64,000 bases of DNA from an uncultured Candidatus Saccharibacteria bacterium (GTDB lineage: Bacteria; Patescibacteriota; Saccharimonadia; Saccharimonadales; Saccharimonadaceae): contig CALJPD010000012.1 in NCBI GenBank assembly GCA_937981355.1, forward strand, positions 62,001 through 126,000, read 5' to 3'. Shown piece after piece: positions 8,797-17,627 of the stretch. Under the pieces are notes generated by a model. That model searched no databases. It saw nothing but the letters and a program-made list of their open reading frames with translations, and was not told where the DNA came from. A program made the translations under genes and the position numbers. How positions within the stretch are numbered: position 1 is the stretch's first letter; each line of letters begins with the position of its first letter.

Positions 8797-9347
8797 AAGT
8801 CCGAGTAATTGCGGGACGCTATGGCGGGCGTTGGCTCGATGCACCAGATAATCGCCGTACCCATCCAATGGGCGAGCAAGTGCGCAATGCGCTGTTTAAT
8901 TCGCTTGGCGATGCAGTGCAGGATGCTCGCGTCCTCGATGTCTTTGCTGGCACTGGTGCCGTTGGTTTAGAGGCGTTGAGCCGTGGAGCTCGCCAGGCAG
9001 TGTTTGTCGAGCGTGACCGCCTCGCCTTCACCATCCTCTGTAAGAATATCGCAGCGCTTGGTGCTGATTCATCTGCTACTGCAATCAAGGCTGGCGTCGG
9101 CCCATGGCTTGGTACTTACCATGATAGAACCTTCGATATCATCTTTGCCGACCCACCCTACCACGATCTCCAGCTTACAACAGTTAGCCGACTTTTTACC
9201 CTTCTCAAACCAGGCGGATTTATGGTATTATCACATACAGGAATAGGTGAGGGGCCAAAATTAGCAAACGACATTGTTGTGGTGGACAATCGTAGTTATG
9301 GAAACGCACACCTCACCTTTTTCCGCCGAGCTGATGGACGCAGCTAA
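8793..9347 (+). CDS. rsmD: 16S rRNA (guanine966-N2)-methyltransferase RsmD
   Basis: A 184-residue Rossmann-fold methyltransferase. The SAM-binding motif VFAGTGAVGLEAL is near residues 50-62 and the N6/N2-amine methylase motif DPPY near 119-122. The opening (VIAGRYGGRWL) and RTHPMGEQVRNALFNSL are typical of RsmD, which methylates G966 of 16S rRNA during small-subunit assembly. The length is normal. Its ATG overlaps the preceding stop. tRNA-Leu follows 43 bases downstream from its own promoter. Confidence 0.9.
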   Translation: MKVRVIAGRYGGRWLDAPDNRRTHPMGEQVRNALFNSLGDAVQDARVLDVFAGTGAVGLEALSRGARQAVFVERDRLAFTILCKNIAALGADSSATAIKAGVGPWLGTYHDRTFDIIFADPPYHDLQLTTVSRLFTLLKPGGFMVLSHTGIGEGPKLANDIVVVDNRSYGNAHLTFFRRADGRS

Positions 9348-9373
9348 GGTTGCAGATACACCAGCTCATTTGG

Positions 9374-9379
9374 TATAAT
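9374..9379 (+). promoter_or_regulatory. Extended -10 box of the tRNA-Leu gene
   Basis: TGGTATAAT (hexamer 9374-9379, extended TG at 9371) lies 11 bases before the mature 5' end of the tRNA, the expected distance for a transcript with a short 5' leader. Confidence 0.6.
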
Positions 9380-9390
9380 AACCTTGCTAT

Positions 9391-9476
9391 GCGGATGTGG
9401 TGGAATTGGTAGACACGCATGCCTTAGGAGCATGTGCCCTCGTGGCGTGAAGGTTCAAATCCTTTCATCCGCACCA
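9391..9476 (+). tRNA. tRNA-Leu, anticodon UAG
   Basis: The gene folds as a class II cloverleaf. The acceptor GCGGATG pairs with CATCCGC, and the D arm carries GGTGGAATTGGTAGAC. The anticodon stem CATGC/GCATG encloses loop CTTAGGA with anticodon TAG. A long variable arm follows, then T loop TTCAAAT. The terminal ACCA is encoded in the DNA. It decodes CUA and, by wobble, other CUN leucine codons. Confidence 0.95.
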
Positions 9477-9495
9477 ACTATCATGGGTTTGTTTT

Positions 9496-9521
9496 GTTGC
9501 CGTTTCTTGCGGCACTTTTTT
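9496..9521 (+). terminator. Rho-independent terminator after tRNA-Leu
   Basis: TGCCG pairs with CGGCA across a 7-base loop and is followed by a run of T. It closes the tRNA transcript 20 bases after the CCA end. Confidence 0.75.
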
Positions 9522-9708
9522 ATAATTTTCAGCATGGAGCTTTCTTTTTTGCATCCTTCCTCAAGAATTCTATAGAAGTGTTCTATTTCTCAAATATAAT
9601 TTTACACTAAGAATAAAATCTATTGAGCGTAATAAATGCTTGATAGCCCCAACAGACGAAACAAGCAAGATAATAACCTAAACTTATTGATATATTAAAG
9701 GAGAAGCA

Positions 9709-10239
9709 ATGAGCCAACAGTTAGAACGAGAGCGCACATTCCTCGCAAAAGAGCTGCCGCAAGAAATCAAAGCAACCAAGCCAATTCGCATTGTTGATAT
9801 TTATATCCCAGACACGCCAGCGCATTCTCACCTTCGGCTCAGACAAAACGGCAAAACATATGAAATCACCAAGAAGACCTCCGTTGCAGCAGGTGATGCG
9901 TCCGAGCACATTGAGCAAACCATCCCTTTGACAGAGGAAGAATTCGCAGCACTCTCACGTTGCAGCGCAAAGCGCGTTGCAAAGGACCGCTACCGCGTCG
10001 TGATCGATGGCATACTCGCTGAAATTGACGTGTTTATCGAGGATCTGGCTGGGCTTGTGCTGATAGATTTTGAGTTTGACACAGAAGACGAAAAGGACAA
10101 CTTTATCCCACCGAGTATCGCCCTTGCCGACGTTACACAGGAGAACTTCATTGCTGGAGGTCTGCTCGCCGGCAAGACATATGACACCATTGCACCAGAG
10201 CTTGCGCGGTTTTGTTATAAAAAGCTTAATAGAGAGTAG
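9709..10239 (+). CDS. CYTH domain protein (triphosphate tunnel metalloenzyme)
   Basis: This 176-residue protein belongs to the CYTH superfamily (class IV adenylate cyclase / thiamine-triphosphatase / inorganic triphosphatase). The N-terminal signature ExExK appears as ERERTF, and alternating charged beta strands (SHLRLRQNGKTYEITKKT, RYRVVIDGILAEIDVF) form the expected tunnel of Arg, Lys and Glu residues. The likely activity is metal-dependent hydrolysis of a triphosphate; the substrate cannot be assigned. The start has a strong Shine-Dalgarno sequence (AAAGGAG). A strong terminator follows. Confidence 0.75.
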   Translation: MSQQLERERTFLAKELPQEIKATKPIRIVDIYIPDTPAHSHLRLRQNGKTYEITKKTSVAAGDASEHIEQTIPLTEEEFAALSRCSAKRVAKDRYRVVIDGILAEIDVFIEDLAGLVLIDFEFDTEDEKDNFIPPSIALADVTQENFIAGGLLAGKTYDTIAPELARFCYKKLNRE

Positions 10240-10263
10240 TCCTTAGTTTATTCGGCACTCACT

Positions 10264-10300
10264 ATAAAAATACGCACCCAGTAGGGTGAGTATTTTTATA
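10264..10300. terminator. Strong bidirectional terminator
   Basis: TATAAAAATAC-G-CACCC pairs with GGGTG-A-GTATTTTTATA around loop AGTA, with one G-A mismatch. The A-rich and T-rich flanks make it work on both strands. It separates the CYTH gene (+) from the convergent HAD gene (-). Confidence 0.85.
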
Positions 10301-10347
10301 TACTGCAAGTTTTCGCTCTTTTGGTCAGTGTATGAAAGTAAAGGTTT

Positions 10348-11106
10348 TTATTCCGTTACGCCCAAAACCCCATCTAGAGCATAGGCGGTTGTTTCCCAGC
10401 CATTGACGGCAATGCTGTCGATACCCATCGCGCGGACTGGGTAGTCGTTGCCTCCTTCTTCGATCTTATCACCAAAGAAGAGGACTTCGCTTTTTTCTAG
10501 CCCATTAGCTTCAAGCAGCTTCTTCATGCCATAGGCTTTGTCGATGCCAGGGCGAGTAATATCGGTGCTAGTGGTGCCACCAATGCGCACTTCGAGGCCA
10601 GGCAGTTGTGCCGCCACTTTGTCGCGGTAGACTGGCCGAACATCCTTATATTTCTCTGCCCAGGCGTATTTTTCCTCCGGAGTGGCCTGCTGGCCAAGGG
10701 CCGATATGGTGATCTGGCTCTGACGATCCTCGATAATCTCACCCGCTGGGTGCTCACACCAGATCCCCATCTCCCGTGCAGTCGACTCAAGCACACTCAC
10801 GATTTGCGCCTTTTGCTCATCCGTCAGATCCTCAGCATACTGCAACTGCCACTCGCCTGCGTGCGGGTCGAAACGATAATAGCGCGTACCACACGTCGGC
10901 ATAGCGTGAAACTTAGCCAGTAATTCGGGCGATACATCAAGACAGTTAGTCACCTGCTTTTGGATCTGCTTGAAGTCTCCACCAGTGATAACACACACAT
11001 CATACTTCTCCAGTAAGCGCCCCAGCAGAGCCGCCATCCGGTCGCTCACGGGCGACTTCGTTACTGCCAAAGTATCGTCTAGATCAAATGCAATCAATTT
11101 TTTCAT
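10348..11106 (-). CDS. HAD-IIB hydrolase, phosphomannomutase-like
   Basis: The 252-residue protein has HAD motif I DLDDT (Asp8 and Asp10) at the N-terminus, VITGGD as motif II, a Lys in the C-terminal core, and FFGDKIEEGGNDYPV as motif IV. The large cap between motifs II and III and the ending GNDYPV resemble the eukaryotic-type phosphomannomutase and sucrose-phosphatase branch (HAD-IIB). A sugar-phosphate phosphatase or mutase role is likely; the substrate is unknown. The ATG has the Shine-Dalgarno AGAGGAG, and a TATGAT box lies at 11144-11149, so it has a conventional leader. Confidence 0.75.
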   Translation of the reverse strand: MKKLIAFDLDDTLAVTKSPVSDRMAALLGRLLEKYDVCVITGGDFKQIQKQVTNCLDVSPELLAKFHAMPTCGTRYYRFDPHAGEWQLQYAEDLTDEQKAQIVSVLESTAREMGIWCEHPAGEIIEDRQSQITISALGQQATPEEKYAWAEKYKDVRPVYRDKVAAQLPGLEVRIGGTTSTDITRPGIDKAYGMKKLLEANGLEKSEVLFFGDKIEEGGNDYPVRAMGIDSIAVNGWETTAYALDGVLGVTE

Positions 11107-11228
11107 GACAAATTCTCCTCTTGTAGCTAATTAATGTGCCATTATCATACCATAAAATATGACAAATACATAATAGAAAAATCGGTCGCTACCATTCTAC
11201 CGAGCGCAAGCCCACCGGCAACATCCAT

Positions 11229-12437
11229 CTATCGTACAAGCACGAAGCTATTCTTACCCTTCTTGATCAAGCTTGGACTCGTCGCTGGTTGATCACTGGT
11301 GATTTTTGCACCATCAAGGCTAATGGCATTGTTTTTGATGAGGCGGCGTGCTTCGCCATTGCTAGCGCAGACCTCAGCCTCCACCAGAGCGGTTACTACT
11401 GATTGAGGTGAGACGGTTGGGATCTCGTCAGCCAGCGCGTCAAGATCTTCCTCGCGCAGTGTCGATAGGTCATTGTCACCAAAGAGCACACTGGTTACTC
11501 GCTCCACACTCTCGCGGCGCTCATGGCCGTGGACGATATCGGTCACTTCTCGTGCGAGTGTCTTTTGCAGGGTGCGCGCGCCAGGGTTAGTGTGGTGGGT
11601 GTCAATCAATCTTTCGATAGTTGCTTGATCAAGCAAGGTGTAGATCTTGATCAAATCTTCGCTCGTCTCGTCATCGCAGTTGAGCCAAAATTGGTAGAAT
11701 TTGTATGGACTCGTCAGCGCTGGGTCAAGCCAAACTGCACCACCTTCCGACTTGCCGAATTTCACTCCTGTCTGTTTATTAATCACCAGCGGTGCCGTCA
11801 AGACATGGGCTTCGCCACCCTCGAGCTTACGAATGAGCGATACACCTGTCAAGCTATTACCCCATTGGTCAGCACCAGCCAATTGCAGCGTCGCACCCTT
11901 CTCGCGGTACAGGTGCAAGAAGTCGTAACCTTGAATCAATGCATAGCTAAATTCACCATAGCTAATACCTGCCCCGCCTTCGCCGATCCGTTGCTGCACA
12001 AAATCGCGGTCGAGCAGCTGCGTCATGCTGACGTGTTTACCAATCCGGTGCAAAAAATCGACATAATTAACGTGAGCAAACCAATCGGCATTATTGACTA
12101 CCGCAAAATCCTGGTCGCGAAATATCTGCCGAAATTGCGCCGTTAAGCCCTCAACACTACGTGCCACCGTCTCGGCATTGCGGAGATCGCGTTCTTGCTT
12201 TTTACCGTCTGGGTCGCCAATCATCCCAGTTGCACCTCCCACAAGCAACAGTGGTGTGTGCCCATGGTCGATGAAGTGCCGGCACAGCATCATGACGGCC
12301 AAGTTGCCAATCGTCATGCTCGGTGCACTAGGGTCAACGCCAATGTAGAAAGCGCGCGGTTCATTGATGTCATTAACATTGGCAAACGTCGTTTGATTGA
12401 TAAATCCGCGCCAGGTTAATTCTTCTGCTAAGGTCAT
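11229..12437 (-). CDS. tyrS: Tyrosyl-tRNA synthetase
   Basis: A 402-residue class I aminoacyl-tRNA synthetase that charges tRNA-Tyr. Family landmarks include VGGATGMIGDPDGK (66-79), the tyrosine-binding QGYDFLHLY and GADQWGNS, the KMSKS equivalent KFGKS, and a C-terminal S4 RNA-binding domain (EARRLIKNNAISLDG). The HIGH motif is degenerate: the segment that normally reads SLHIGHL or SLHIGNL reads SMTIGNL (40-46), with the first His replaced by Thr. Length and all other motifs are normal. The ATG follows GGAGG. Divergent from the penicillin-binding protein gene. Confidence 0.93.
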   Translation of the reverse strand: MTLAEELTWRGFINQTTFANVNDINEPRAFYIGVDPSAPSMTIGNLAVMMLCRHFIDHGHTPLLLVGGATGMIGDPDGKKQERDLRNAETVARSVEGLTAQFRQIFRDQDFAVVNNADWFAHVNYVDFLHRIGKHVSMTQLLDRDFVQQRIGEGGAGISYGEFSYALIQGYDFLHLYREKGATLQLAGADQWGNSLTGVSLIRKLEGGEAHVLTAPLVINKQTGVKFGKSEGGAVWLDPALTSPYKFYQFWLNCDDETSEDLIKIYTLLDQATIERLIDTHHTNPGARTLQKTLAREVTDIVHGHERRESVERVTSVLFGDNDLSTLREEDLDALADEIPTVSPQSVVTALVEAEVCASNGEARRLIKNNAISLDGAKITSDQPATSPSLIKKGKNSFVLVR

Positions 12438-12544
12438 ATATCCTCCACTCTTGCTCTTTCTTATACTCGTGTATTGCTATTTATTTTAGCACGAAATAAG
12501 AGTCACGCGGCGAGAAAGACTAGCCCTACCCACCCACATAATGC

Positions 12545-12550
12545 TATAAT
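12545..12550 (+). promoter_or_regulatory. -10 box of the penicillin-binding protein gene
   Basis: TATAAT at 12545-12550 predicts a start of transcription near 12557, about 30 bases before the chosen GTG start. Confidence 0.5.
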
Positions 12551-12586
12551 GCGAAAGAATATCGTGTGTTAGAGGAATCAGAGATC

Positions 12587-15259
12587 GTGGTTAAAAATAA
12601 TTTATCACATCGAGTTAGCGTCTACTCCAATCTTGCAGCCAAGCGCCGCACCAAAAAAGACGCCGAAGCCCGCCGCAAAGCGGAATACTTGGCAAGCCTG
12701 CCTAAGCAGCCCCTCAAGCGACTACTCTATCGGATGCATCCACGCCGGGTGGCACAATTTTTATTTAGCAAACGTGGTGCGTATGCCATCCTCAAGGTAG
12801 TTGGTGGTTTTTTCCTCGTGCTCGCTCTCATTATTGCTGGGCTTTTCACCTACTACCGCAAAGACCTCGATGCAATTCGCCCAGGCGAGATAGACAAGCG
12901 CGTCCAGACCACCGTTACCAAATACCTTGATCGTAGTGGTCAACTCCTCTGGGAAGACAAAGGTAGCGGCGACTACAAGCTTGTGGTTGACGGTGACCAG
13001 ATTAGCGATTACGTCAAGAAGGCGACAATTGCTGTGGAGGACCGCGATTTTTACAACCACCACGGTATCAGTCTGGCTGGTATTTCTCGCGCATTCTTGA
13101 GTAACTCACAGGGTAATGCTGTGCAGGGTGGCTCGACGCTCACACAACAGCTCGTTAAGCAAGCCTTTTTTGAGAAAAGTGAGATCGAAAAACGCGGCCT
13201 CGATGGTGTGCCACGTAAGATTAAGGAGGTGATTCTCTCGATTGAAGTTGAGCGTATGTACAACAAAGATCAAATCCTTAACCTCTACCTCAACGAAGCA
13301 TCGTATGGTGGCCGCCGCAATGGTGTTGAATCGGCCGCGCGTACCTACTTCCAAAAAGCAGCCAAAGACCTAACGCTAGCCGAATCAGCACTGCTAGCTG
13401 CCATCCCTAACAGTCCGGGACTCTACAATCCTTACAACACTGCTGGTAATACTGCTCTTATTGCACGCCAGCACAAGGTGCTCGACAACATGGTAGATAT
13501 GAATTACATTACTAAAGCACAAGCAGCAGAAGCTAAAAAAGTAGCTGTTCTCGATACCGTTAAACCCATGGCCGATCAATTAGCCGATATCAAAGCACCG
13601 CACTTCGTCCTGATGGTGCGCGACCAGCTCGAAAAAGAACTGGGTAAGTCAACAGTCGGCAAAGGCGGTCTCACCGTTACAACCACGCTTGACTCGACAC
13701 TCCAAGGTAAGCTTGAGGGCCGAATGGAGAGTATGTTTAATGGCAAACTCACGAACTCCAACTGCGGCAACACCAACTGCGCGACCTACGCTGGCTTTAC
13801 CAACGGCGCAGCCGCTATCGAAGATAATAAATCTGGTCAGATCATAGCACTGGTCGGGAGCCGTGGCTTTAACCACGCTGGTTACGGGCAAGACAATGCC
13901 GCTACCGCCTTTATCCAGCCTGGTTCGTCCATCAAGCCACTAGTCTATGCCCAGCTCTTCCAAAACAAGGGTAATGGCAAGACCAACTACGGGAGTGGCT
14001 CTGTCCTCTCCGACTCAAAGATCAGCTTTGGTAGTTGGACACCCCAAAACGCCGATGGTAAGTTCCAAAACAACATTAACCTCCGCCAAGCTCTCGCTCG
14101 CTCACGCAATATCCCCGCCATCAAGGCCATGCAAGAGAACGAGCGTAACAAACGCGGCAGTACCTGGCAGACCATTCGCGATATGGGCGACAGCGCTTAC
14201 TGTACTCAAGGTGCGGACTCCCAAGCTGGTTTATCAAGCGCCATCGGGAGCTGTGGTACACGCCTCGTCGACCACGTCAATGCCATCGCATCTTTGGCGC
14301 GGATGGGTACCTACACCCCACAATCAACTGTTCTCAAAGTAACCAACAGTACTGGCCAAGTCCTTAAGCAGTACACAGCCTCTACGAAGCAGGTGATCGA
14401 TCAGCAAGCTGCCTACATCGTCAACGATATCCTCGGTGACTCCAGTGCGCGAGCCAACCTTGGTGGTGGGCAAGACTACATGCCACAAATGAATCGCCTC
14501 AAGGCGAAGACCGCTGTCAAGACCGGTACATCAAACTCCGAGATCAATGGCAAGGTGGTAGCAAAGGATATTTGGACAGTCGGCTATACACCGACACTAT
14601 CAATGGCTGTTTGGCTGGGCAACTCTGACACGTCACCACTACGCAACGGTAATTCACTCATCCCCGCTATGCTGCTCGACTACACTATGGCCGATGCCAC
14701 GCAATACTACGTTAGCCAAAGCAAAGCTTCGTACAGTGATTGGTTCTCTGCACCTAGTGGTATCCAGCGAATCAACAATGAAGTCTACCCATCGTATTAC
14801 AATAAAAACTCCAACCGCAGTAGCAACACAATGTCATTCGATCGAGTGTCTAAGAAAAAAGCCACAAACTGTACACCAGAGTCAGCCCGCGTTGACATCC
14901 CTGTCACTCGGTCAAAGGACTCGTCAGGTAAAGAAACGGTCTCAGCTCAAGATGGCTATGATGCGACCAGCAATGACGATACTCATCGCTGTACCGACTC
15001 CAAGCCAAGTGTTTCCGTCGCCGTAAGCTCGAGTGGGCAATCGGCGACGGTATACTACCGGCAGGGTAGTCACCCACTCCAACAGTTAGAGGTGAAGGTA
15101 GGTGACCAGCTCGTTGGTACGCGCCACGTCAGTAGCGATGGCGACACCAACGTCTCTATCCCTTCCTCTGCTGGCAAAAACTTCACTGTGACTGCCACAC
15201 TGACAGACAGCGTATACTATAGCGACAAAAACACCGCTCACGGTCAACGAACGAGCTAG
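12587..15259 (+). CDS. Class A penicillin-binding protein (transglycosylase/transpeptidase)
   Basis: The 890-residue bifunctional peptidoglycan synthase has a basic cytoplasmic N-terminus, one membrane anchor (around residues 64-89), a GT51 transglycosylase domain with EDRDFYNHHG near 150, then a transpeptidase domain. The transpeptidase motifs are SIK in QPGSSIKP near 446, SRN near 506 and KTGTSN near 645. After residue 720 there is a long Ser/Thr-rich tail with a beta-sandwich-like segment. It polymerises and cross-links peptidoglycan. Start is uncertain: GTG 12566 is in frame, but GTG 12587 is better placed behind AGAGGA. It is divergent from tyrS. Confidence 0.9.
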   Translation: MVKNNLSHRVSVYSNLAAKRRTKKDAEARRKAEYLASLPKQPLKRLLYRMHPRRVAQFLFSKRGAYAILKVVGGFFLVLALIIAGLFTYYRKDLDAIRPGEIDKRVQTTVTKYLDRSGQLLWEDKGSGDYKLVVDGDQISDYVKKATIAVEDRDFYNHHGISLAGISRAFLSNSQGNAVQGGSTLTQQLVKQAFFEKSEIEKRGLDGVPRKIKEVILSIEVERMYNKDQILNLYLNEASYGGRRNGVESAARTYFQKAAKDLTLAESALLAAIPNSPGLYNPYNTAGNTALIARQHKVLDNMVDMNYITKAQAAEAKKVAVLDTVKPMADQLADIKAPHFVLMVRDQLEKELGKSTVGKGGLTVTTTLDSTLQGKLEGRMESMFNGKLTNSNCGNTNCATYAGFTNGAAAIEDNKSGQIIALVGSRGFNHAGYGQDNAATAFIQPGSSIKPLVYAQLFQNKGNGKTNYGSGSVLSDSKISFGSWTPQNADGKFQNNINLRQALARSRNIPAIKAMQENERNKRGSTWQTIRDMGDSAYCTQGADSQAGLSSAIGSCGTRLVDHVNAIASLARMGTYTPQSTVLKVTNSTGQVLKQYTASTKQVIDQQAAYIVNDILGDSSARANLGGGQDYMPQMNRLKAKTAVKTGTSNSEINGKVVAKDIWTVGYTPTLSMAVWLGNSDTSPLRNGNSLIPAMLLDYTMADATQYYVSQSKASYSDWFSAPSGIQRINNEVYPSYYNKNSNRSSNTMSFDRVSKKKATNCTPESARVDIPVTRSKDSSGKETVSAQDGYDATSNDDTHRCTDSKPSVSVAVSSSGQSATVYYRQGSHPLQQLEVKVGDQLVGTRHVSSDGDTNVSIPSSAGKNFTVTATLTDSVYYSDKNTAHGQRTS

Positions 15260-15286
15260 TGTGATTTCTCAAGGCGATCATTTACC

Positions 15287-15311
15287 CCTGGGCTATATGC
15301 GCAGGTTTTTT
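15287..15311 (+). terminator. Terminator after the penicillin-binding protein gene
   Basis: CCTG-G-GC pairs with GC-G-CAGG across TATAT with one G-G mismatch, followed by six T. Confidence 0.6.
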
Positions 15312-15402
15312 ATGATAGAGAACTTTGTTATTTTCCTAAGAATTGCACTGCCTCTATTCGAGTACTTGCGCCCTTTTGGCTGCATTGCTTAGAAACTAGC
15401 GG

Positions 15403-16218
15403 CTATGCGGCAAACAATAAAGGCTCTACCACCCTCACCAACTGCCGATGCAGCTCCGGCGTTCCCGCCAGCCAGGTGAAGTTCTCGTGAGAGCGGTTTA
15501 GGGCGTTGTGGTAATCCATGGGATTACCAGCAATATCGGTATAGACGCCGCCTGCTTCCTCAATAATGATCTGCTGCGCGACGTTGTCCCAGATCTTGCT
15601 CGTTTGGTTGGCGCAGGCACCATAGGCACCCTTCGCAACCATTGCTTGGTCGACGACACTATTAGACGAGCGGAGATTACGGATCGAGAGGATGATGGCA
15701 CCAAGCAGCTCAGCCTCGCGCTTTGTCCGGGCTGGATCCTCAGGGTGGCCGTCAATACCATACGCAACGAGACTATGAGCAAGGTCGGTTTCGTGCGAGA
15801 CATGGATCTTCTGGCCATTACACCAGGCACCCGCGCCCTTGGTCGCAACGTAGAGCTCGCCAAAGGCAGGCAGGGCTATGCCACCAGCCACTGGTGTGTC
15901 GTGATCGAGCAGCCCAAGCATAATGCCATACTGTGGTAGCCCCGCCGCGAAGTTGCTCGTCCCATCGATCGGGTCAACCACCCAGGTGTAGCGCGACCTG
16001 TTATCGACACAGCCCAGTTCCTCGTCAATAATATTATGATCAGGGTATGCTGTGCGGATTGCATCTGTCAGGAAATGGCCGATCTCCAGGTCGGTCTCTG
16101 TCAAGACTTGGTTACGATCTCCCGCCTTGACCGAATGAGAGAGATTGCCAAAGTTCGCGACGGTAATCTTCGCGGCAGTGGTGAGGGTGGTAGTGAGAAA
16201 GTCTCGATAGGTATACAT
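15403..16218 (-). CDS. suhB: Inositol monophosphatase family phosphatase
   Basis: A 271-residue member of the Mg-dependent, Li-sensitive phosphatase family (IMPase/SuhB/CysQ). The metal ligands are in EELG (66-69) and DPIDGTSNF (82-90), and the C-terminal WDNVAQQIIIEEAGG motif supplies the last aspartate. It hydrolyses a phosphomonoester such as myo-inositol-1-phosphate or adenosine 3',5'-bisphosphate; the exact substrate is not visible. I chose the ATG at 16218 because AAAGGGGAAG precedes it, rather than the in-frame start at 16236. A TATACT box lies upstream near 16255, giving a normal leader. Confidence 0.85.
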   Translation of the reverse strand: MYTYRDFLTTTLTTAAKITVANFGNLSHSVKAGDRNQVLTETDLEIGHFLTDAIRTAYPDHNIIDEELGCVDNRSRYTWVVDPIDGTSNFAAGLPQYGIMLGLLDHDTPVAGGIALPAFGELYVATKGAGAWCNGQKIHVSHETDLAHSLVAYGIDGHPEDPARTKREAELLGAIILSIRNLRSSNSVVDQAMVAKGAYGACANQTSKIWDNVAQQIIIEEAGGVYTDIAGNPMDYHNALNRSHENFTWLAGTPELHRQLVRVVEPLLFAA

Positions 16219-16429
16219 AATTGCTTCCCCTTTCATGGCATTACTACCATCAGTATAGCACCCTGAGAATCACGTATCAAAAATCAAACAATATCTCTTT
16301 ACTATCTGCTAGCTTCGCAACGACCAGGCTAATCTTCAAGCCATGGTGACTGCACATGAATTGAAGCGGCTTCTGGCATCGTCATGATATGTTTATCTAT
16401 GTGCACCTTCAGCTAAGAAATATAAACTA

Positions 16430-17614
16430 CTAATCCGTCTGCTTTTTTACCAAATCAAGCAGTGCTGCTTCGTGGTCAACACGACGACGTGATGATGAGC
16501 GAGTAGTTCGTTTCTTGGAGGGAGCTTGCGTGGCTGCCTGTGAGGTGCGGTTCGCTGTTGATTGCTTGGTATATCTGGATTGAGGGGATGAAGCAGCCTG
16601 CGGAGACTTCGGAGCTGTAGCGGCTCGTGCGCGAGAGGTACGCTTGGCTAGCTGCTTTGATTGTGGTTGCTCTGCTGGCTTTGTTTTCTCATGAGCCACA
16701 CGCGCCGTTCGCTGGGGCTGGCTTGAGGCCGGCTGGTCATTTTTCTTATCTGTTTTTTCTGCTGGAACTGTGGTAGCACGGGTTCGCGCTGGTTGGCGAG
16801 AGCGCAAAGTCTTTGCTGGCTTGGGCTGGACAGATGGTTGAGTAGCCGACTCTTCTTGCGCTACTACTTTTCCTGATGATGTTTCAGCTGAGCGCGCTTT
16901 GGCTGGCTGAACTACTGGCTTTTTGACGAGCTTGGCAAAGATCATCTTACCTGCAGCGGTCTGAAGGTTTCGAATAATCTCCACTTCACAGGTGCGGCCC
17001 AGCTGGCTGCTGGCTTGCTCTACAACAACCATTGTGCCATCTGGCAAATGCCCAACCGCCTGATGAGCGTCCTGTCCCTTCTGAAGGAGCGCTAGTGTCA
17101 GGTGCTCACCAGGTAAATGTGCCATCCGGATGCTTTGCGCCAGCTCATTCATGTTGAGCACACCAATCCCTTCCACAGCGGCGACTTTGTTAAGGTTATA
17201 ATCGATCGTAAGCAGCCATGCGCCATGCTGCTTAGCTAGGCTCAGCAATCGCTCATCAACTCCCTCGCGTGCTTTGCTGCCATCCTGCAAGAGCTCTACC
17301 TCAACTTCGTCCATTGCCTGCAATTCCGTCACAACGTCAAGGCCATAACGAGCGCGAGCTCGCTTGTCGCTGTCTGCGTGATCTGCCAAAAATTGCAGCT
17401 CGCCCACCACACTACGGGGGATCACCAGCGTGTCACCAATAAATCCTGTTTTGGCAACGGCCGTAATGCGACCGTCCATTAGCACCGACGTATCGACTAA
17501 CAATGCTCGCCCTTTTGTTTTGAGTGTGTTACGCGGCAATCGAGCCAGAAGATAACTGACTTCGCCAAGGATAATAAGTGTGATGATAAGCAACACAATA
17601 GTAGATAATTGCAT
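16430..17614 (-). CDS. Membrane-anchored PIN/TRAM domain protein (YacL-like)
   Basis: The 394-residue protein begins with a membrane segment (4-23), followed by a PIN ribonuclease-fold domain starting at LLVDTSVLMDGRI (38-50) with further acidic residues (DEVEVELLQDG, LLTIDYNLN). A TRAM RNA-binding domain follows (GHLPDGTMVVVEQASSQLG, about 193-211). The last 150 residues are a low-complexity Lys/Arg/Ala/Ser/Pro tail ending in a short helix. The family is YacL of Firmicutes, which has the same TM-PIN-TRAM order and lies downstream of clpC-radA there too. It starts 13 bases after radA with Shine-Dalgarno AAAGGA. An RNase role is likely by family but unproven; the long basic tail is probably a species feature. 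Confidence 0.8.
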   Translation of the reverse strand: MQLSTIVLLIITLIILGEVSYLLARLPRNTLKTKGRALLVDTSVLMDGRITAVAKTGFIGDTLVIPRSVVGELQFLADHADSDKRARARYGLDVVTELQAMDEVEVELLQDGSKAREGVDERLLSLAKQHGAWLLTIDYNLNKVAAVEGIGVLNMNELAQSIRMAHLPGEHLTLALLQKGQDAHQAVGHLPDGTMVVVEQASSQLGRTCEVEIIRNLQTAAGKMIFAKLVKKPVVQPAKARSAETSSGKVVAQEESATQPSVQPKPAKTLRSRQPARTRATTVPAEKTDKKNDQPASSQPQRTARVAHEKTKPAEQPQSKQLAKRTSRARAATAPKSPQAASSPQSRYTKQSTANRTSQAATQAPSKKRTTRSSSRRRVDHEAALLDLVKKQTD

Positions 17615-17627
17615 GTTGTTCCTTTTG

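Noticed and set aside
11523..12146. 207-residue plus-strand frame
   Set aside because: Entirely antisense to tyrS, whose motifs are unambiguous.
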